From Sorangium cellulosum So0157-2 (GTDB taxonomy: Bacteria; Myxococcota_A; Polyangia; Polyangiales; Polyangiaceae), in NCBI RefSeq assembly GCF_000418325.1, contig NC_021658.1, forward strand, positions 12,380,501-12,444,500: DNA of 64,000 nucleotides. Reading direction: 5' to 3'. Shown here one piece after another: positions 25,800 through 36,974 of the stretch. Each line of letters begins with the position of its first letter. Position 1 is the first letter of the stretch. The notes under the pieces were generated by a model, which saw only the letters and a program-made list of their open reading frames with translations, was not told the DNA's origin and made no database searches. A program made the translations under genes and the position numbers.

Positions 25800-26510
25800 T
25801 CAGCGCGCGGGCACGATGCTCAAGGAGACCCGGGCGCGCGCGCTCTGGTAGTAGGTGTCGAGCGCGTGGGCGAGCCGCTGCGCGACGTACCAGCGCTTCA
25901 GCGCCGGGGCGACGTCCTCGTAGCGCTGATCCTTGAACGGCGTGGCGCCGGAGCGCAGAACGAGCTTGAGCTCGAACTCGCTGGGCTCGAGCATCGGCGC
26001 GACCATGCGGTCCAGGTACAGGCTCGCGCGCGCCTGGCGGCGCAGCAGCGCGTCCAGCTCGTCGGAGCTCACCCCCTCGGCGGCCGCCGCGGCGAGCAGG
26101 CGCGCGCGGCCGCGGGCGCGCTGCTCCAGCGAGAACCGGGCCGCCTCGGCCCGCTGCGCGACCTCCGCCGACGTCGGCGCCGGCGAGATCGGCAGGCTGG
26201 CGAGCAGCGTCTCGGCGATGTGCCGATCGAGCGCGGCGCGGACGTGCCGGTCCCGGTAGAGCCCGGGCTCCGCGTCGGGATCGGCGAGCGCCTCGATGCG
26301 CGCCTGGAAGGCGAGCTCCCGCTCGAAGATGAACTGCGGGCGGCGCACGCCGCCCGTCTCCGGCGCGTGCCAGCGCACGACGACGCGGTCGAGCAGCATG
26401 GGCGCCGACGCCGGCGGCGCGACGGCGGCGTCCTGGCCGCGGGCGCTCCGGACCGGCGACGCGAGCGCGAGCAGCGTGGTCAGCGTCATGAGGAGCCCGG
26501 GTCGGCGCAC
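25800..26510 (-). CDS. Exported protein of unknown function, possibly SurA-N-like
   Basis: A 236-residue protein with a signal peptide (LLMTLTTLLALASPVRSARG). The rest is mainly helical and rich in Arg, Ala and Glu: HVRAALDRHIAETLLASLP, SSDELDALLRRQARASLYLDRMV. This layout, with helices following an exported N-terminus, recalls the N-terminal domain of SurA/PpiC-type periplasmic chaperones, but no prolyl isomerase domain is present and the match is weak. Divergent from the nitrate reductase-associated gene across about 120 nt. Confidence 0.6.
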   Translation of the reverse strand: MRRPGLLMTLTTLLALASPVRSARGQDAAVAPPASAPMLLDRVVVRWHAPETGGVRRPQFIFERELAFQARIEALADPDAEPGLYRDRHVRAALDRHIAETLLASLPISPAPTSAEVAQRAEAARFSLEQRARGRARLLAAAAAEGVSSDELDALLRRQARASLYLDRMVAPMLEPSEFELKLVLRSGATPFKDQRYEDVAPALKRWYVAQRLAHALDTYYQSARARVSLSIVPAR

Positions 26511-26632
26511 GGCGGCAGGCTAGCGCAAGCCGCGCCGCGCGTCCCAGCGCGCGTCCCCAGGCGCGAGCGGCGCGCGGCCAGGCGCGCGCCGCGGCTCGCG
26601 GAACGATCGGCGCGCGGCTATAGGAGGAAGGT

Positions 26633-27121
26633 ATGTACAGGCAGTTCGCGCTCGAGGGCGAGGTCCACGCCTCGCTCGACTGTGTGCCGCTCTCGGTGCG
26701 TCGGAAGCTCGACCTCGCGGAGCTCAAGATCTCGCTCGCGGGGTGGCAGGCGCTGTCGCGCGCGGAGCGGCTCGCCCTGTGTCACCTGCCGGTCGACACG
26801 GACGAGGACCTCGCCGTCTACGCCGAGGTGCTCCGCGGCTTCGCGGCGCGCGCCGGGGTCGACCTCACCCCCCTCGCGGGCGCCCCGGTGCGCCGCTCCG
26901 CCTGGGATCCGGAGAGCGTCGTCGCGCGGCTGCGCGAGCGGCTCGGCCCGGACGGCGCGCTCGACGGCGCCGCGCTCGGCCGGCTGGCGGCCCTGACCGA
27001 AGAGGAGCGCTACGCGATCGTCAAGCTTGCCGATCCGAAGCGCGGGCCCGAGAAGCTGCGGGCGCTGCTCGGCGAGCTCGGGCTCTCCCGGGGCGACGGC
27101 AGCGAGGCGACGCCCGGCTGA
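26633..27121 (+). CDS. Nitrate reductase-associated protein family member
   Basis: A 162-residue protein matching the nitrate reductase-associated protein family. The pattern fits across the length: a Phe/Glu start, CVPLSVRRKLDLAELKISLAGW, LSRAERLALCHLPVDTDEDLAVY, a Trp-containing middle and RYAIVKLADPKRGPEKL near the end. GGAGG lies upstream of the ATG at 26633. In other bacteria the gene sits beside assimilatory nitrate reductase genes; none is present here. Its biochemical role is unknown. Confidence 0.82.
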   Translation: MYRQFALEGEVHASLDCVPLSVRRKLDLAELKISLAGWQALSRAERLALCHLPVDTDEDLAVYAEVLRGFAARAGVDLTPLAGAPVRRSAWDPESVVARLRERLGPDGALDGAALGRLAALTEEERYAIVKLADPKRGPEKLRALLGELGLSRGDGSEATPG

Positions 27122-27156
27122 GCGGCCGAGCGGCGCCGCCGTCGCCGCTCGAGCCC

Positions 27157-28242
27157 ATGCCCGCCGCGCTGTCCCTCCGACGTGTCACCGCCGCCGTCGC
27201 GGCGCTCGCCGCCCTGTCGCTGCTCCTCCCCGCCCGCGACGAGCCGCCTCGAGGGGGCGGCGCGCGCGCCGCGATCCGCGTGGGCCTCGTGTTCGACGTC
27301 GGCGGGCGCGGGGACAGGAGCTTCAACGACGCGGCCGACCTCGGGCTCGCCCGCGCCGCCCGAGAGCTCGGCGTCACCACCGAGGTGCTCGAGCCGAGCG
27401 GCGCCGAGGACCGCGAGGCGGCGATGCGGCTGTTCGCGGCGCGCGGCTTCGACCTGGTGATCGGCGTGGGCTTCATCTTCTCGACCGACGTGGAGGTCGT
27501 CGCGCGCGCTTTCCCGGCCACCCGCTTCGCGTGCCTCGACTACGCGGCCGTGCCCGGCCGCGCCCTGCCCGAGAACCTCGCCGGCCTCACCTTCCGCGAG
27601 GAGGAAGGGGCCTTCCTGGTCGGCGCCATCGCCGGGCTCACGACGGCGACGGGGCGCGTCGGCTTCATCGGCGGCATGGACATGCCGCTCGTCCACAGGT
27701 TCGAGGCGGGCTACCGCGCGGGCGTGCGCGAGGTCTGCCCCGCGTGCGGCGTCAGCGTCGCTTACGCGGGGACGACGCCCGACGCGTTCCGCGATCCGGT
27801 CAAGGGCAAGGCGCTCGCGGTGAGCCAGGTCGCGGCGGGCGCCGACGTCCTCTTCCACGTCTCCGGAGCGACGGGCCACGGCGTGTTCGAGGCGGCGCGC
27901 GACATGGGGGTCAAGGCGATCGGCGTCGATCGAGACCAGCACGACGAGATGCCGGGGACGGTGCTCACCAGCATGATCAAGCGCGCCGACGTGGCGGTCT
28001 TCGAGGCGATCCGCGCGCTCGTCGAGGGCCGCTTCGAGGGCGGGATCGCGTCGTTCGGCCTGGCCGAGGGCGGCGTCGGCTACGTGAGCGAAGGCCCGCA
28101 CGCGGCGGGGATCCCGGCCGCGGCGAGGGCGCGGGCCGCCGCGCTCGCGGCGCAGATCGCGCGGGGCGAGCTCGAGGTGCCGCCCGCGCTGACGCCCGCC
28201 GCGGCGGGGCGAAGGCGCGGCGCGCTCACCACTTCACCATGA
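27157..28242 (+). CDS. BMP family ABC transporter substrate-binding protein
   Basis: Periplasmic binding protein of about 361 residues, of the basic membrane protein/PnrA group that often binds purine nucleosides. After a hydrophobic leader (no lipobox Cys) it shows VGLVFDVGGRGDRSFNDAADLG, DLVIGVGFIFSTDVEVVA, LTFREEEGAFLVGAIAGLTT, VGFIGGMDMPLVHRFEAGYR and IGVDRDQHDEMPGTVLTSMIK (given in pieces as landmarks), all typical. No permease or ATPase genes follow. The stop overlaps the end of the convergent cdaR gene by 17 nt. Confidence 0.88.
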   Translation: MPAALSLRRVTAAVAALAALSLLLPARDEPPRGGGARAAIRVGLVFDVGGRGDRSFNDAADLGLARAARELGVTTEVLEPSGAEDREAAMRLFAARGFDLVIGVGFIFSTDVEVVARAFPATRFACLDYAAVPGRALPENLAGLTFREEEGAFLVGAIAGLTTATGRVGFIGGMDMPLVHRFEAGYRAGVREVCPACGVSVAYAGTTPDAFRDPVKGKALAVSQVAAGADVLFHVSGATGHGVFEAARDMGVKAIGVDRDQHDEMPGTVLTSMIKRADVAVFEAIRALVEGRFEGGIASFGLAEGGVGYVSEGPHAAGIPAAARARAAALAAQIARGELEVPPALTPAAAGRRRGALTTSP

Positions 28243-29164
28243 CCTTCGCGGGGTTGACCTCAGCGGTGACGCGCGGGACGTCGACGAGCACGTCGAGGAA
28301 ATCGCTGCCCGGCTGGCTCAGGTCGAGGTTCGCCGCCTTGGGCTCCACGCGCGCCACGATCGAGTCGGGGTTGACGGCGCCCACGTCCTCCGGCGTCCCC
28401 GTGATCCTCACCTGCACCACGGCGGGCGAGACGGTGGCGCGCGGGATTCCGACCACCTCGACCCTGCGGTCGAAGGTGCGCGTGGCGAGCTCGCGCCCGA
28501 TCTCGAGCGTCGCCATCACGCTGTCGACGTCGTACGTCACGAGCTTCGGCGGCCGCTCGAGGGCGAGCTGCCGCTGGTACGTGCCCTCCGTGAGCCCGCT
28601 GATGTCGAACGGCGCGGTGCGCGCGAGCTGCATCACGTCGACCACCGAGCGCGGGCCGCGGGCGCTCACCGACGGCGGCTCGACCGAGATCATCCCCTTC
28701 ACGAGGAACCCCTGCGCGGTGTCCCCCGTGCGCGGCACGTGCACCGGGACGGACCGCGTGACCACGTCGTCCCAGCGGAGCTCGATCGTCGACGGGTAGA
28801 TCTGATCGACGACCAGCCCCGCCGGCATGTGGAACATCGAGGAGTCGAGATCGATGCGCGTCTTCGCGCCGTCCCGGAGGTCGAGCCGCAGCGTCCCGAG
28901 GCTCTCCGAGCGGAGGTCGTCGAGCTGGGTCCGGGGGCCCCGCACCGTCACCGCCACCGCGTCCGTGACCTGGGTCATGAGCTGCCGGTGGCTCGACTCG
29001 GGCGGGAGGATCAGGACGACGCTGAGCATCAGCGTGCGCTGGGCGTTCTCCGCGCCGTGGATGAAGGCGTAGAGGCACAGCGCGAACGTGATCGAGAGCA
29101 GCTTGAGGCCGAGGTTGTCGAGCAGCGCCGAGCGGAGCGCCTCGCGGATGCCGGCCAGCGTCAT
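28226..29164 (-). CDS. cdaR: YbbR/CdaR-like protein, partner of the diadenylate cyclase
   Basis: Membrane-anchored extracytoplasmic protein of 312 residues with an N-terminal helix (GLKLLSITFALCLYAFIHG) and about three YbbR-type repeats. Each repeat begins with a PxxVxVRGP-like turn (VAVTVRGPRTQLDDL, PSVSARGPRSVVDVM, VQVRITGTPEDV). In Firmicutes such proteins (CdaR) bind and modulate the c-di-AMP synthase CdaA. The ATG overlaps the stop of the cdaA-like gene by four bases (ATGA), so the two are co-translated. The symbol is by family and position. Confidence 0.85.
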   Translation of the reverse strand: MTLAGIREALRSALLDNLGLKLLSITFALCLYAFIHGAENAQRTLMLSVVLILPPESSHRQLMTQVTDAVAVTVRGPRTQLDDLRSESLGTLRLDLRDGAKTRIDLDSSMFHMPAGLVVDQIYPSTIELRWDDVVTRSVPVHVPRTGDTAQGFLVKGMISVEPPSVSARGPRSVVDVMQLARTAPFDISGLTEGTYQRQLALERPPKLVTYDVDSVMATLEIGRELATRTFDRRVEVVGIPRATVSPAVVQVRITGTPEDVGAVNPDSIVARVEPKAANLDLSQPGSDFLDVLVDVPRVTAEVNPAKVMVKW

Positions 29165-30486
29165 GGCTCATCTCGCGGAGGGACCCCCTCCGCGCTCCCC
29201 TTGGACGCGGCGGTCGTCGCGACCTGCCCCGTCGGAACGAAGGTGCGCTGCGACGGGACCGGAGAGTCCGTCGCGGCGGCGGTGGCGTCGACCAGCGCCG
29301 GCCGCCCGCGCTCGGACGGGCGATCCACGTCCTGCGTGGTGGAGGTGGCGCCCGGGCTCCGCGCGTCGGCGCCCGTCCCCGCCGCGGCGCGGACGTCGGC
29401 GCTCGACCCCGCCGCGGCGCGCGCCTCGGCGCCCGAGCGCATCGGCGTGGAGGTCGACATCCGCGCCATCGGCCGCGCCTCGGCCTCGGCGGGCGCCTTG
29501 ATCATCGACGACGTCTTCGTGACCGTCGCCGCGGGCTTGGCCTCGATCGGCGCGGGCTTCGCGGCGGCGGCGGGCTTGCCGGGCTCGTGGCCCGGCGCGG
29601 CGGCGCCCGGCGCGGGGCTCACCGCGGGGCTGCGCGCCGGCGGCGCCGGGAGGCTCGTGCGGCCGCTCTGGGCCACCTTCTTCGCGAAGCGCCGACGGCG
29701 CGACGAGCGGCCGAAGAGCCCGAGCAGCGCGTGCCGCAGCGACTGACCGTCCAGGTTCGAGACGATGTTGCCGCTGAAGCAGAAGCTGATCGTGCCGCGC
29801 TCCTCGCTGACCACGACCACGACCGCGTCGGTCTCCTCGGTGATGCCGAGCGCGGCGCGGTGCCTGGAGCCGAGGCTCGCGTCGAGGATCTTGGTCTCCG
29901 GCATCGGGAAGAAGACGCCGGCGCGCGCGATCTTGAGATCGCGGATCAGCACCGCGCCGTCGTGCAGCTTGTTCACCGACTCGGGGACGAAGAGCGAGAC
30001 GAGCAGCTCCCGGGTCACCACCGAGTCGATGTGGATGCCGTCGCTCTTGACGAACTCCAGCACGTTCGCGTCCTGCTCGAAGGCGATGATCGCGCCCATG
30101 CGGTGGCGGGCGAGCTCGGTCGCGGCCGCCACGACCTCGTCGATGACGCGCGACTGCTGCTCGCGGCCGCTCGTGAACCAGTTGCTGCCGCCCACGCGGA
30201 TGAGGGCGCGGCGGATGTCGTTCTGGAAGACGACGACCACGATGAGGATGATCGACGAGAGCAGCCACGAGAGGAGGTTGAGGAGCGTCGTCAGGCCGAA
30301 GATCTTCGCCCCGAGGTAGATGAGGAAGACGATGCCGAGCCCGAGGCCCATCTGCATCGCGCGGGTGCCGCGCAGCACGAGCAGCGCGCGATAGACGACG
30401 TACGCGACGATGAAGATGTCGACGAGGTCCCGGACGATCTGCGTCACCGGCCTCGACGAGAAGAGGCGGAGGAACCCCTCAACCAT
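29161..30486 (-). CDS. cdaA: Membrane diadenylate cyclase CdaA with C-terminal extension
   Basis: Makes c-di-AMP from two ATP. Three N-terminal transmembrane helices (about 20-85) are followed by a DisA_N domain (about 90-265) with both catalytic motifs: DGA (176-178, LHDGAVLI) and RHR (208-210, GSRHRAALGI). Usual CdaA ends near residue 270. Here about 170 further residues are Ala/Pro/Thr/Glu-rich, without a recognised domain. The start lies within the end of folP (8-nt overlap) and the end overlaps cdaR (ATGA), so folP-cdaA-cdaR is one operon. No glmM follows. Confidence 0.93.
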   Translation of the reverse strand: MVEGFLRLFSSRPVTQIVRDLVDIFIVAYVVYRALLVLRGTRAMQMGLGLGIVFLIYLGAKIFGLTTLLNLLSWLLSSIILIVVVVFQNDIRRALIRVGGSNWFTSGREQQSRVIDEVVAAATELARHRMGAIIAFEQDANVLEFVKSDGIHIDSVVTRELLVSLFVPESVNKLHDGAVLIRDLKIARAGVFFPMPETKILDASLGSRHRAALGITEETDAVVVVVSEERGTISFCFSGNIVSNLDGQSLRHALLGLFGRSSRRRRFAKKVAQSGRTSLPAPPARSPAVSPAPGAAAPGHEPGKPAAAAKPAPIEAKPAATVTKTSSMIKAPAEAEARPMARMSTSTPMRSGAEARAAAGSSADVRAAAGTGADARSPGATSTTQDVDRPSERGRPALVDATAAATDSPVPSQRTFVPTGQVATTAASKGSAEGVPPRDEP

Positions 30487-31465
30487 CGCCGCGCGCCCCC
30501 TGGGTGAGGGGAGCCCCGGCGCCGCGCCGCTCGCGCGGGCCCGCGCGGTCGTTCGCGCGATCGTTCACGCGGTCGGTCACGCGGTCGGTCACGCGATCGA
30601 TCGCGCGCATTACGTCGAGCGCCTGGCGCACGGGGCGGACGTCGTGGACGCGCACCGCCGCGGCGCCGCGCGCGGCGCACGCGAGCGCGGCCGCGACGGT
30701 GGCGCCGAGGCGCTCCGAGGGCGGCGCGAGCGCGGCGCCCGCGCCATCGCCCCGCTCGGCGGCCTCGGCCGCCGCGGCGCGCGCGAGGAACGACTTGCGG
30801 CTCGGCCCGACGAGCACCGGGAAGCCGAGGGCGCACAGCTCGTCGAGCCTCGCGCACAGCTCGAGCGACTGCCGCGCGTTCTTGGCGAAGCCGAGGCCCG
30901 GGTCGAGGACGAGCTCGCTCCTCGGCAGGCCCGCCTCGAGCGCCCGCTCCGCGGCGCTCGACCACTCGCGCGCCACGTCGGCGACGACGTCGCCGTAGGC
31001 GTCGTCGGGATAGGCGGAGAAGCCGGCCATCGCCGACATCGGGCCGCGGCTGTGCATGAGCACGAGCGACGCCCCGCGGCGCGCGCAGAGCGCGCCGAGC
31101 TCAGCCGCGCCGTCGAGCGAGATCGTGTTGACCACCGCCGCGCCGTCGTCGAGCGCGCGCGCCGCGACGACGGGGGAGGTCGTGTCGATGGAAACGACGG
31201 CCCCCCTCCTCACCGCGCCGCGGACGCTCCCGCCGATGCGCGCGATCTGCTCGTCGTCCGGCACGGGCTGCGCACCCGGCCGCGTGGATTCCGCGCCGAT
31301 GTCGATCATGTCCGCCCCCTCGGAGAGCATCGCATCGATCTGCGCGAGAGCCGTATCTTCATCCGCGAAGCGACCGCCGTCGGAGAAGGAGTCCGGCGTG
31401 CGGTTCAGTACCCCCATGATCACCACGCTCCTGCGGCGTTCGAGCAGCATGCGCAGCGGGGACAT
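30479..31465 (-). CDS. folP: Dihydropteroate synthase
   Basis: Folate pathway enzyme joining pterin pyrophosphate to p-aminobenzoate; the sulfonamide target. About 328 residues from the ATG at 31465 (MSPLRMLL). Signatures are IMGVLNRTPDSFSDGG, DMIDIGAESTRPGA, LVLMHSRG, LVLDPGLGFAKNARQSLEL and LVGPSRKSFLA, all in family order on a TIM barrel. The C-terminus is odd: after the barrel a 12-bp repeat (about 30547-30607) codes DRVTDRVTDRVNDRANDRA, then an Arg/Gly tail. The frame is open upstream to 31618 but holds nothing conserved. Overlaps cdaA by 8 nt. Confidence 0.92.
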   Translation of the reverse strand: MSPLRMLLERRRSVVIMGVLNRTPDSFSDGGRFADEDTALAQIDAMLSEGADMIDIGAESTRPGAQPVPDDEQIARIGGSVRGAVRRGAVVSIDTTSPVVAARALDDGAAVVNTISLDGAAELGALCARRGASLVLMHSRGPMSAMAGFSAYPDDAYGDVVADVAREWSSAAERALEAGLPRSELVLDPGLGFAKNARQSLELCARLDELCALGFPVLVGPSRKSFLARAAAAEAAERGDGAGAALAPPSERLGATVAAALACAARGAAAVRVHDVRPVRQALDVMRAIDRVTDRVTDRVNDRANDRAGPRERRGAGAPLTQGARGDG

Positions 31466-31832
31466 TTCCTGTGGGTAGCAACTTTTGCGCCGAACGGCAA
31501 TTGTCTGCTCGAACCGATGTTTTCCAGGAGCAGTTGGAACATCGTGAGGGTGGTCCGGCGCCGCGCTCCGGCGTCGCCGTCGTGGCCAGCGGGCGCGCGC
31601 CGGCGTTCTCGACGTCACGTCGGCGCGCCGGCGCGAGCATTCGGCGGCGACGCGCCGTCCAGCGCCGGCGCTCCGCGCGCCGCTGACTCGGCCACGCTTC
31701 TTTGCTAGGGTCGCGGCTACACCTTGACATCGGCGGCCGCCAGCGGCCGTCCGGTGGCGGCGGGATCACGCGCGAGCGTGCCCCGTCAACCGTTTCTCAG
31801 GCTGCATCCAGCGGACGAGACCGAGCGGTTCC
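31466..31832. promoter_or_regulatory. Divergent intergenic region between folP-cdaA-cdaR and the HD hydrolase gene
   Basis: A 367-nt gap that must hold promoters for both the minus-strand c-di-AMP synthase operon and the plus-strand HD phosphodiesterase gene. A TTGACA occurs at 31724-31729 and a TTGCTAGGGT at 31702-31711, but no -35/-10 pair with good spacing is convincing. No c-di-AMP (ydaO-type) riboswitch motif was recognised. Confidence 0.4.
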
Positions 31833-33689
<1,857 letters not shown>

Positions 33690-33745
33690 GCAGGCCGCGC
33701 GTTCGCGCGGAGGCGCGGCGGCCTGCCCCTGGAAAGGACGGTCCG

Positions 33746-35473
33746 ATGCCCCCGACGATCGAGCAGAGCTTCATGAAGGCCCTCTTCCACGGCATCATCG
33801 CCGAGGACATCATCTTCCCGTACCCCGAGATGCCCGCCGAGGAGCGGGAGACGACGTCGATGATCCTCGACAGCGTGCGGAGGTTCTTCGGGTCGAGCGT
33901 CGACAGCGCGAAGATCGATCGAGAGCAGGCGATCGATCCCGGCCTCTTGGCCGAGATGAAGAAGCTCGGCCTGATGGGCCTGCAGATCCCGGCCGACCAC
34001 GGCGGCGTCAACCTGAGCAACATGGCGTACGCGCGCGTCATGCAGGAGGTCGGCGGGCTCGACGCGTCCATCGCCGTCACGCTCGGCGCGCACCAGTCGA
34101 TCGGCTTCAAGGCGATCCAGCTCTTCGGGACGGAGGAGCAGAAGCAGCGCTACCTCCCGAAGCTCGCGACCGGCGAGTGGATGGCCGCCTTCGCGCTGAC
34201 GGAGCCGGGCGCCGGCTCGGACGCGGCGGCGATCCGGACGCGCGCCGAGGTGTCGGCCGACGGCTCGTACTACACGCTGAACGGGTCGAAGATCTGGATC
34301 ACGAACGGCGGCTTCGCCGACGTCTTCACGGTGTTCGCCCGGACCTCCGCCCTCGAGGAGGGGAAGAAGCCGAAGCTCACGGCCTTCATCGTCGAGCGGG
34401 GCATGGGCGTGAAGAACGGGCCGAACGAGCACAAGCTGGGGATCCGGGGCTCGTCGACGACGGAGCTCTTCTTCGACGACGTGAAGGTGCCGAGCGAGAA
34501 CGTGCTCGGCGAGGTCGGCAAGGGCTTCAAGGTGGCCGTCGAGGTGCTCAACAACGGGCGGCTCGGGCTCTCGGCGGGGTGCGTGGGCGCCTGCAACACG
34601 CTGATCCGCCTGGCGCTCGATCGGGTCCAGGAGCGGCGCGCGTTCGGCCGGAGCATCGGCGACTTCGGGCTCATCAAGGACAAGATCGCGACGATGCTGG
34701 CGCACACGTACGCGCTGGAGTCCATCACCTACCTGACGGCGAGCCTCGTCGACGCCAAGGTCCCGGACTTCTCGATCGAGAGCGCGATCTGCAAGGTCAT
34801 GGGGAGCGAGACCCTGTGGTTCGTGGTCAACGAGACGCTCCAGATCGCGGCCGGCATCGGCTACATGCAGGACTACCCCTACGAGCGGCACCTGCGCGAC
34901 GCGCGGATCAACATGATCTTCGAGGGGACGAACGAGATCCTGCGCTGTTTCATGGCGCTCTCCGGGATGAGCGGCCCGGGCAAGGCGCTCGCGGACGTGG
35001 CGAAGGCGATGCGAGAGCCCATCAAGGGCTTCGGGCTGCTCAGCGACTTCGCGATCCGCAAGGCGAGGTCGGTGCTCGGGCGCGAGCGGATGTCGAAGGC
35101 GCACCCGCTGCTCAGCCGGGAGGCGGTGATCTTCGAGGACTACACGGCAGAGCTCGCCACGCACAGCGAGGACATGCTCCGGAAGCACGGGCGCGAGATC
35201 GCCGAGATGCAGTATGCGCAGCGCCGGATCGCGGAGATGGCCATCGACCTCTACTGTATGGCCGCGTGCATCTCACGCACGACCCGGGCCATCGAGCGGC
35301 GCGGCGAGGAGGGTGCGCGTCGTGAGATCGATCTCACAACCGTGTTCGTCGGCATGGCGCAGAAGCGGCTCACGCAGCATGTTTCGGACTTCCAGAAGAA
35401 CGACGACGAGCTGCGCAAGGCCATCGCGGTGCGAGCCTATGCGGATCGCGCCTACCCGTTCGATATTCTCTGA
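33746..35473 (+). CDS. Acyl-CoA dehydrogenase
   Basis: FAD-dependent acyl-CoA dehydrogenase of about 575 residues, longer than the classic 380-400 and like the very-long-chain/ACAD9 subclass with a C-terminal helical extension. Landmarks: GLMGLQIPADHGG, AFALTEPGAGSDAAAIRT, LNGSKIWITNGGFADVF, KLGIRGSSTTELFFDDV, ERRAFGRSIGDFGLIKDKIA and the MIFEGTNEILRCF motif. The catalytic Glu is probably the Glu of YPYERH or FEGTNE. GGAAAGGA precedes the ATG at 33746. The same frame is open far upstream, but only as a shadow of the HD gene. Confidence 0.92.
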   Translation: MPPTIEQSFMKALFHGIIAEDIIFPYPEMPAEERETTSMILDSVRRFFGSSVDSAKIDREQAIDPGLLAEMKKLGLMGLQIPADHGGVNLSNMAYARVMQEVGGLDASIAVTLGAHQSIGFKAIQLFGTEEQKQRYLPKLATGEWMAAFALTEPGAGSDAAAIRTRAEVSADGSYYTLNGSKIWITNGGFADVFTVFARTSALEEGKKPKLTAFIVERGMGVKNGPNEHKLGIRGSSTTELFFDDVKVPSENVLGEVGKGFKVAVEVLNNGRLGLSAGCVGACNTLIRLALDRVQERRAFGRSIGDFGLIKDKIATMLAHTYALESITYLTASLVDAKVPDFSIESAICKVMGSETLWFVVNETLQIAAGIGYMQDYPYERHLRDARINMIFEGTNEILRCFMALSGMSGPGKALADVAKAMREPIKGFGLLSDFAIRKARSVLGRERMSKAHPLLSREAVIFEDYTAELATHSEDMLRKHGREIAEMQYAQRRIAEMAIDLYCMAACISRTTRAIERRGEEGARREIDLTTVFVGMAQKRLTQHVSDFQKNDDELRKAIAVRAYADRAYPFDIL

Positions 35474-35695
35474 TCGCATATCCGCGCACCTCGGCTGACA
35501 TCGAGTACCATGGAGTCACCTCGAGCGAGACGCGTCGAGCGAGCCCCAATGACACGCTGATTTCCGGAAGTTTTCAGCGCGCGGCGTGGACGGATTGCGA
35601 TACAATCAACGGGAGTAGTGTTGGCGTAGACCCTTCGACAGGAATCGGGTGATCACTTGTCCCAGGCCAGGGCATTGGGTAGCAGGTGCGGAGCC

Positions 35696-36919
35696 ATGAA
35701 GGAGACTGCTGAAGGTCGGGCCGTCATGGAGAAGTATCGCCTCGAGCGCCGGCTCGGGGGCGGGGGCATGGGGGACCTGTGGCTAGGCTTCGACATCAAG
35801 CTCCGGCGGCGGGTGGTCATCAAGTTCATCCGGAGCTTCGCGGCCACCGAGCCCGAGCTGATCGCCCGCTTCGAGCGCGAGGCGCGCGCCTCCGCGCGCG
35901 TCCGGAGCCCCTACGTCATCGAGACTTACGATTACGGCGTCGACCGCGGCTGCGCGTTCATCGTCATGGAGTACCTCGAGGGGGAGGACTTGAACCGCCG
36001 CCTCGAACGGGAGCAGAAGCTCCCGCTCGCGCAGGCGACCGTCCTGTTCACGCAGCTCGGCAAGGCCCTCGACGCGATCCACGCCGCGGGGGTGATCCAC
36101 CGGGATCTGAAGCCGGGGAACATCTTCATCACGTGCTCGGGCGGCGATGAGCTCATCAAGGTGCTCGATTTCGGCGTCGCGAAGTCGTCTTGCTCGCGCG
36201 ACCGGATCACCAAGACGGGTATGGTCCTCGGGACCCCTCGGTACATGAGCCCCGAGCAGACCATGGCGCCCAGGCAGGTCGATTACCGGAGCGATCTCTG
36301 GTCCATGGCGGTGATCCTCTACCGCGCGATCACCGGCCAGTGCCCTTTCGCCGGCGCCAACATCAACGAGCTCGTCCGGCACATCTGCCAGACCTCGTTC
36401 CCCAAGGCGTCCGAGCTCGCGCCGGAGCTCCCGACCGGGGTCGATGCGTTCTTCTGCCGGGCCTTCGCGTTCGAGCCCGACGCGCGGTTCCAGTCGGGCA
36501 GGGAGATGATGGAAGCGTTCTCCGCGCTCTTCCCCGCGCACGCGCAGGCCTCCCGGGAGCCGCTGCCCGCGAGCCCGTCGCCGTACGAGCGGAGCGCCAT
36601 CGTGAAGCGGGGCGAGCTGGGCGGGCCCGCGGCCCCGCCGCGCTACGCCATGGATCAGACGACCATGGCCGCCATGCTGGCGACCCCGGCGAACGATCTC
36701 GGCGGCGCGCCGGCGACGGGCGGCGCCGGAGGCCCCGCCTCGGACGACCGGCAGAGCGAGGTCGTGCTGGACAGCCGTGTCCTGCCGCCGCTTCGGGTCC
36801 CCTGGCTGGTCGCGCTCGCGCTGCTCCTCGCGGCCGCCTCCGTCGTGTGCCACAGCATGGCCCAGGGCGCGCCGTGGTCGCCGGAGCCCGCGGAGAGCCC
36901 GACGTCGATGGACCCGTGA
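35696..36919 (+). CDS. Hanks-type Ser/Thr protein kinase with C-terminal transmembrane helix
   Basis: About 407 residues. The kinase domain (about 15-275) has the Gly loop LGGGGMGDLW, the ATP-anchoring Lys in VVIKFI, HRDLKPGNIF, the metal-binding DFGVAK, and the activation-segment end GTPRYMSPEQ. It should be active, since all catalytic residues are present. A Pro/Ala/Gly-rich region and one helix (WLVALALLLAAASVVCHSM) near the end anchor it, leaving only a short tail outside, so no sensor domain is present. Alternative starts are TTG 35657 and ATG 35726. Such kinases are abundant in myxobacteria. Confidence 0.9.
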   Translation: MKETAEGRAVMEKYRLERRLGGGGMGDLWLGFDIKLRRRVVIKFIRSFAATEPELIARFEREARASARVRSPYVIETYDYGVDRGCAFIVMEYLEGEDLNRRLEREQKLPLAQATVLFTQLGKALDAIHAAGVIHRDLKPGNIFITCSGGDELIKVLDFGVAKSSCSRDRITKTGMVLGTPRYMSPEQTMAPRQVDYRSDLWSMAVILYRAITGQCPFAGANINELVRHICQTSFPKASELAPELPTGVDAFFCRAFAFEPDARFQSGREMMEAFSALFPAHAQASREPLPASPSPYERSAIVKRGELGGPAAPPRYAMDQTTMAAMLATPANDLGGAPATGGAGGPASDDRQSEVVLDSRVLPPLRVPWLVALALLLAAASVVCHSMAQGAPWSPEPAESPTSMDP

Positions 36920-36974
36920 TCGGGCCCGGCGCCGCGCCCAGACCGGCGGCCGCGCGGCAGCCCGCCGGCAGGGC

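Noticed and set aside
35571..35606. Possible promoter TTTTCA ... TACAAT before the kinase gene
   Set aside because: The spacing of 24 nt is too long for a sigma-70 promoter and there is no other -35 candidate.
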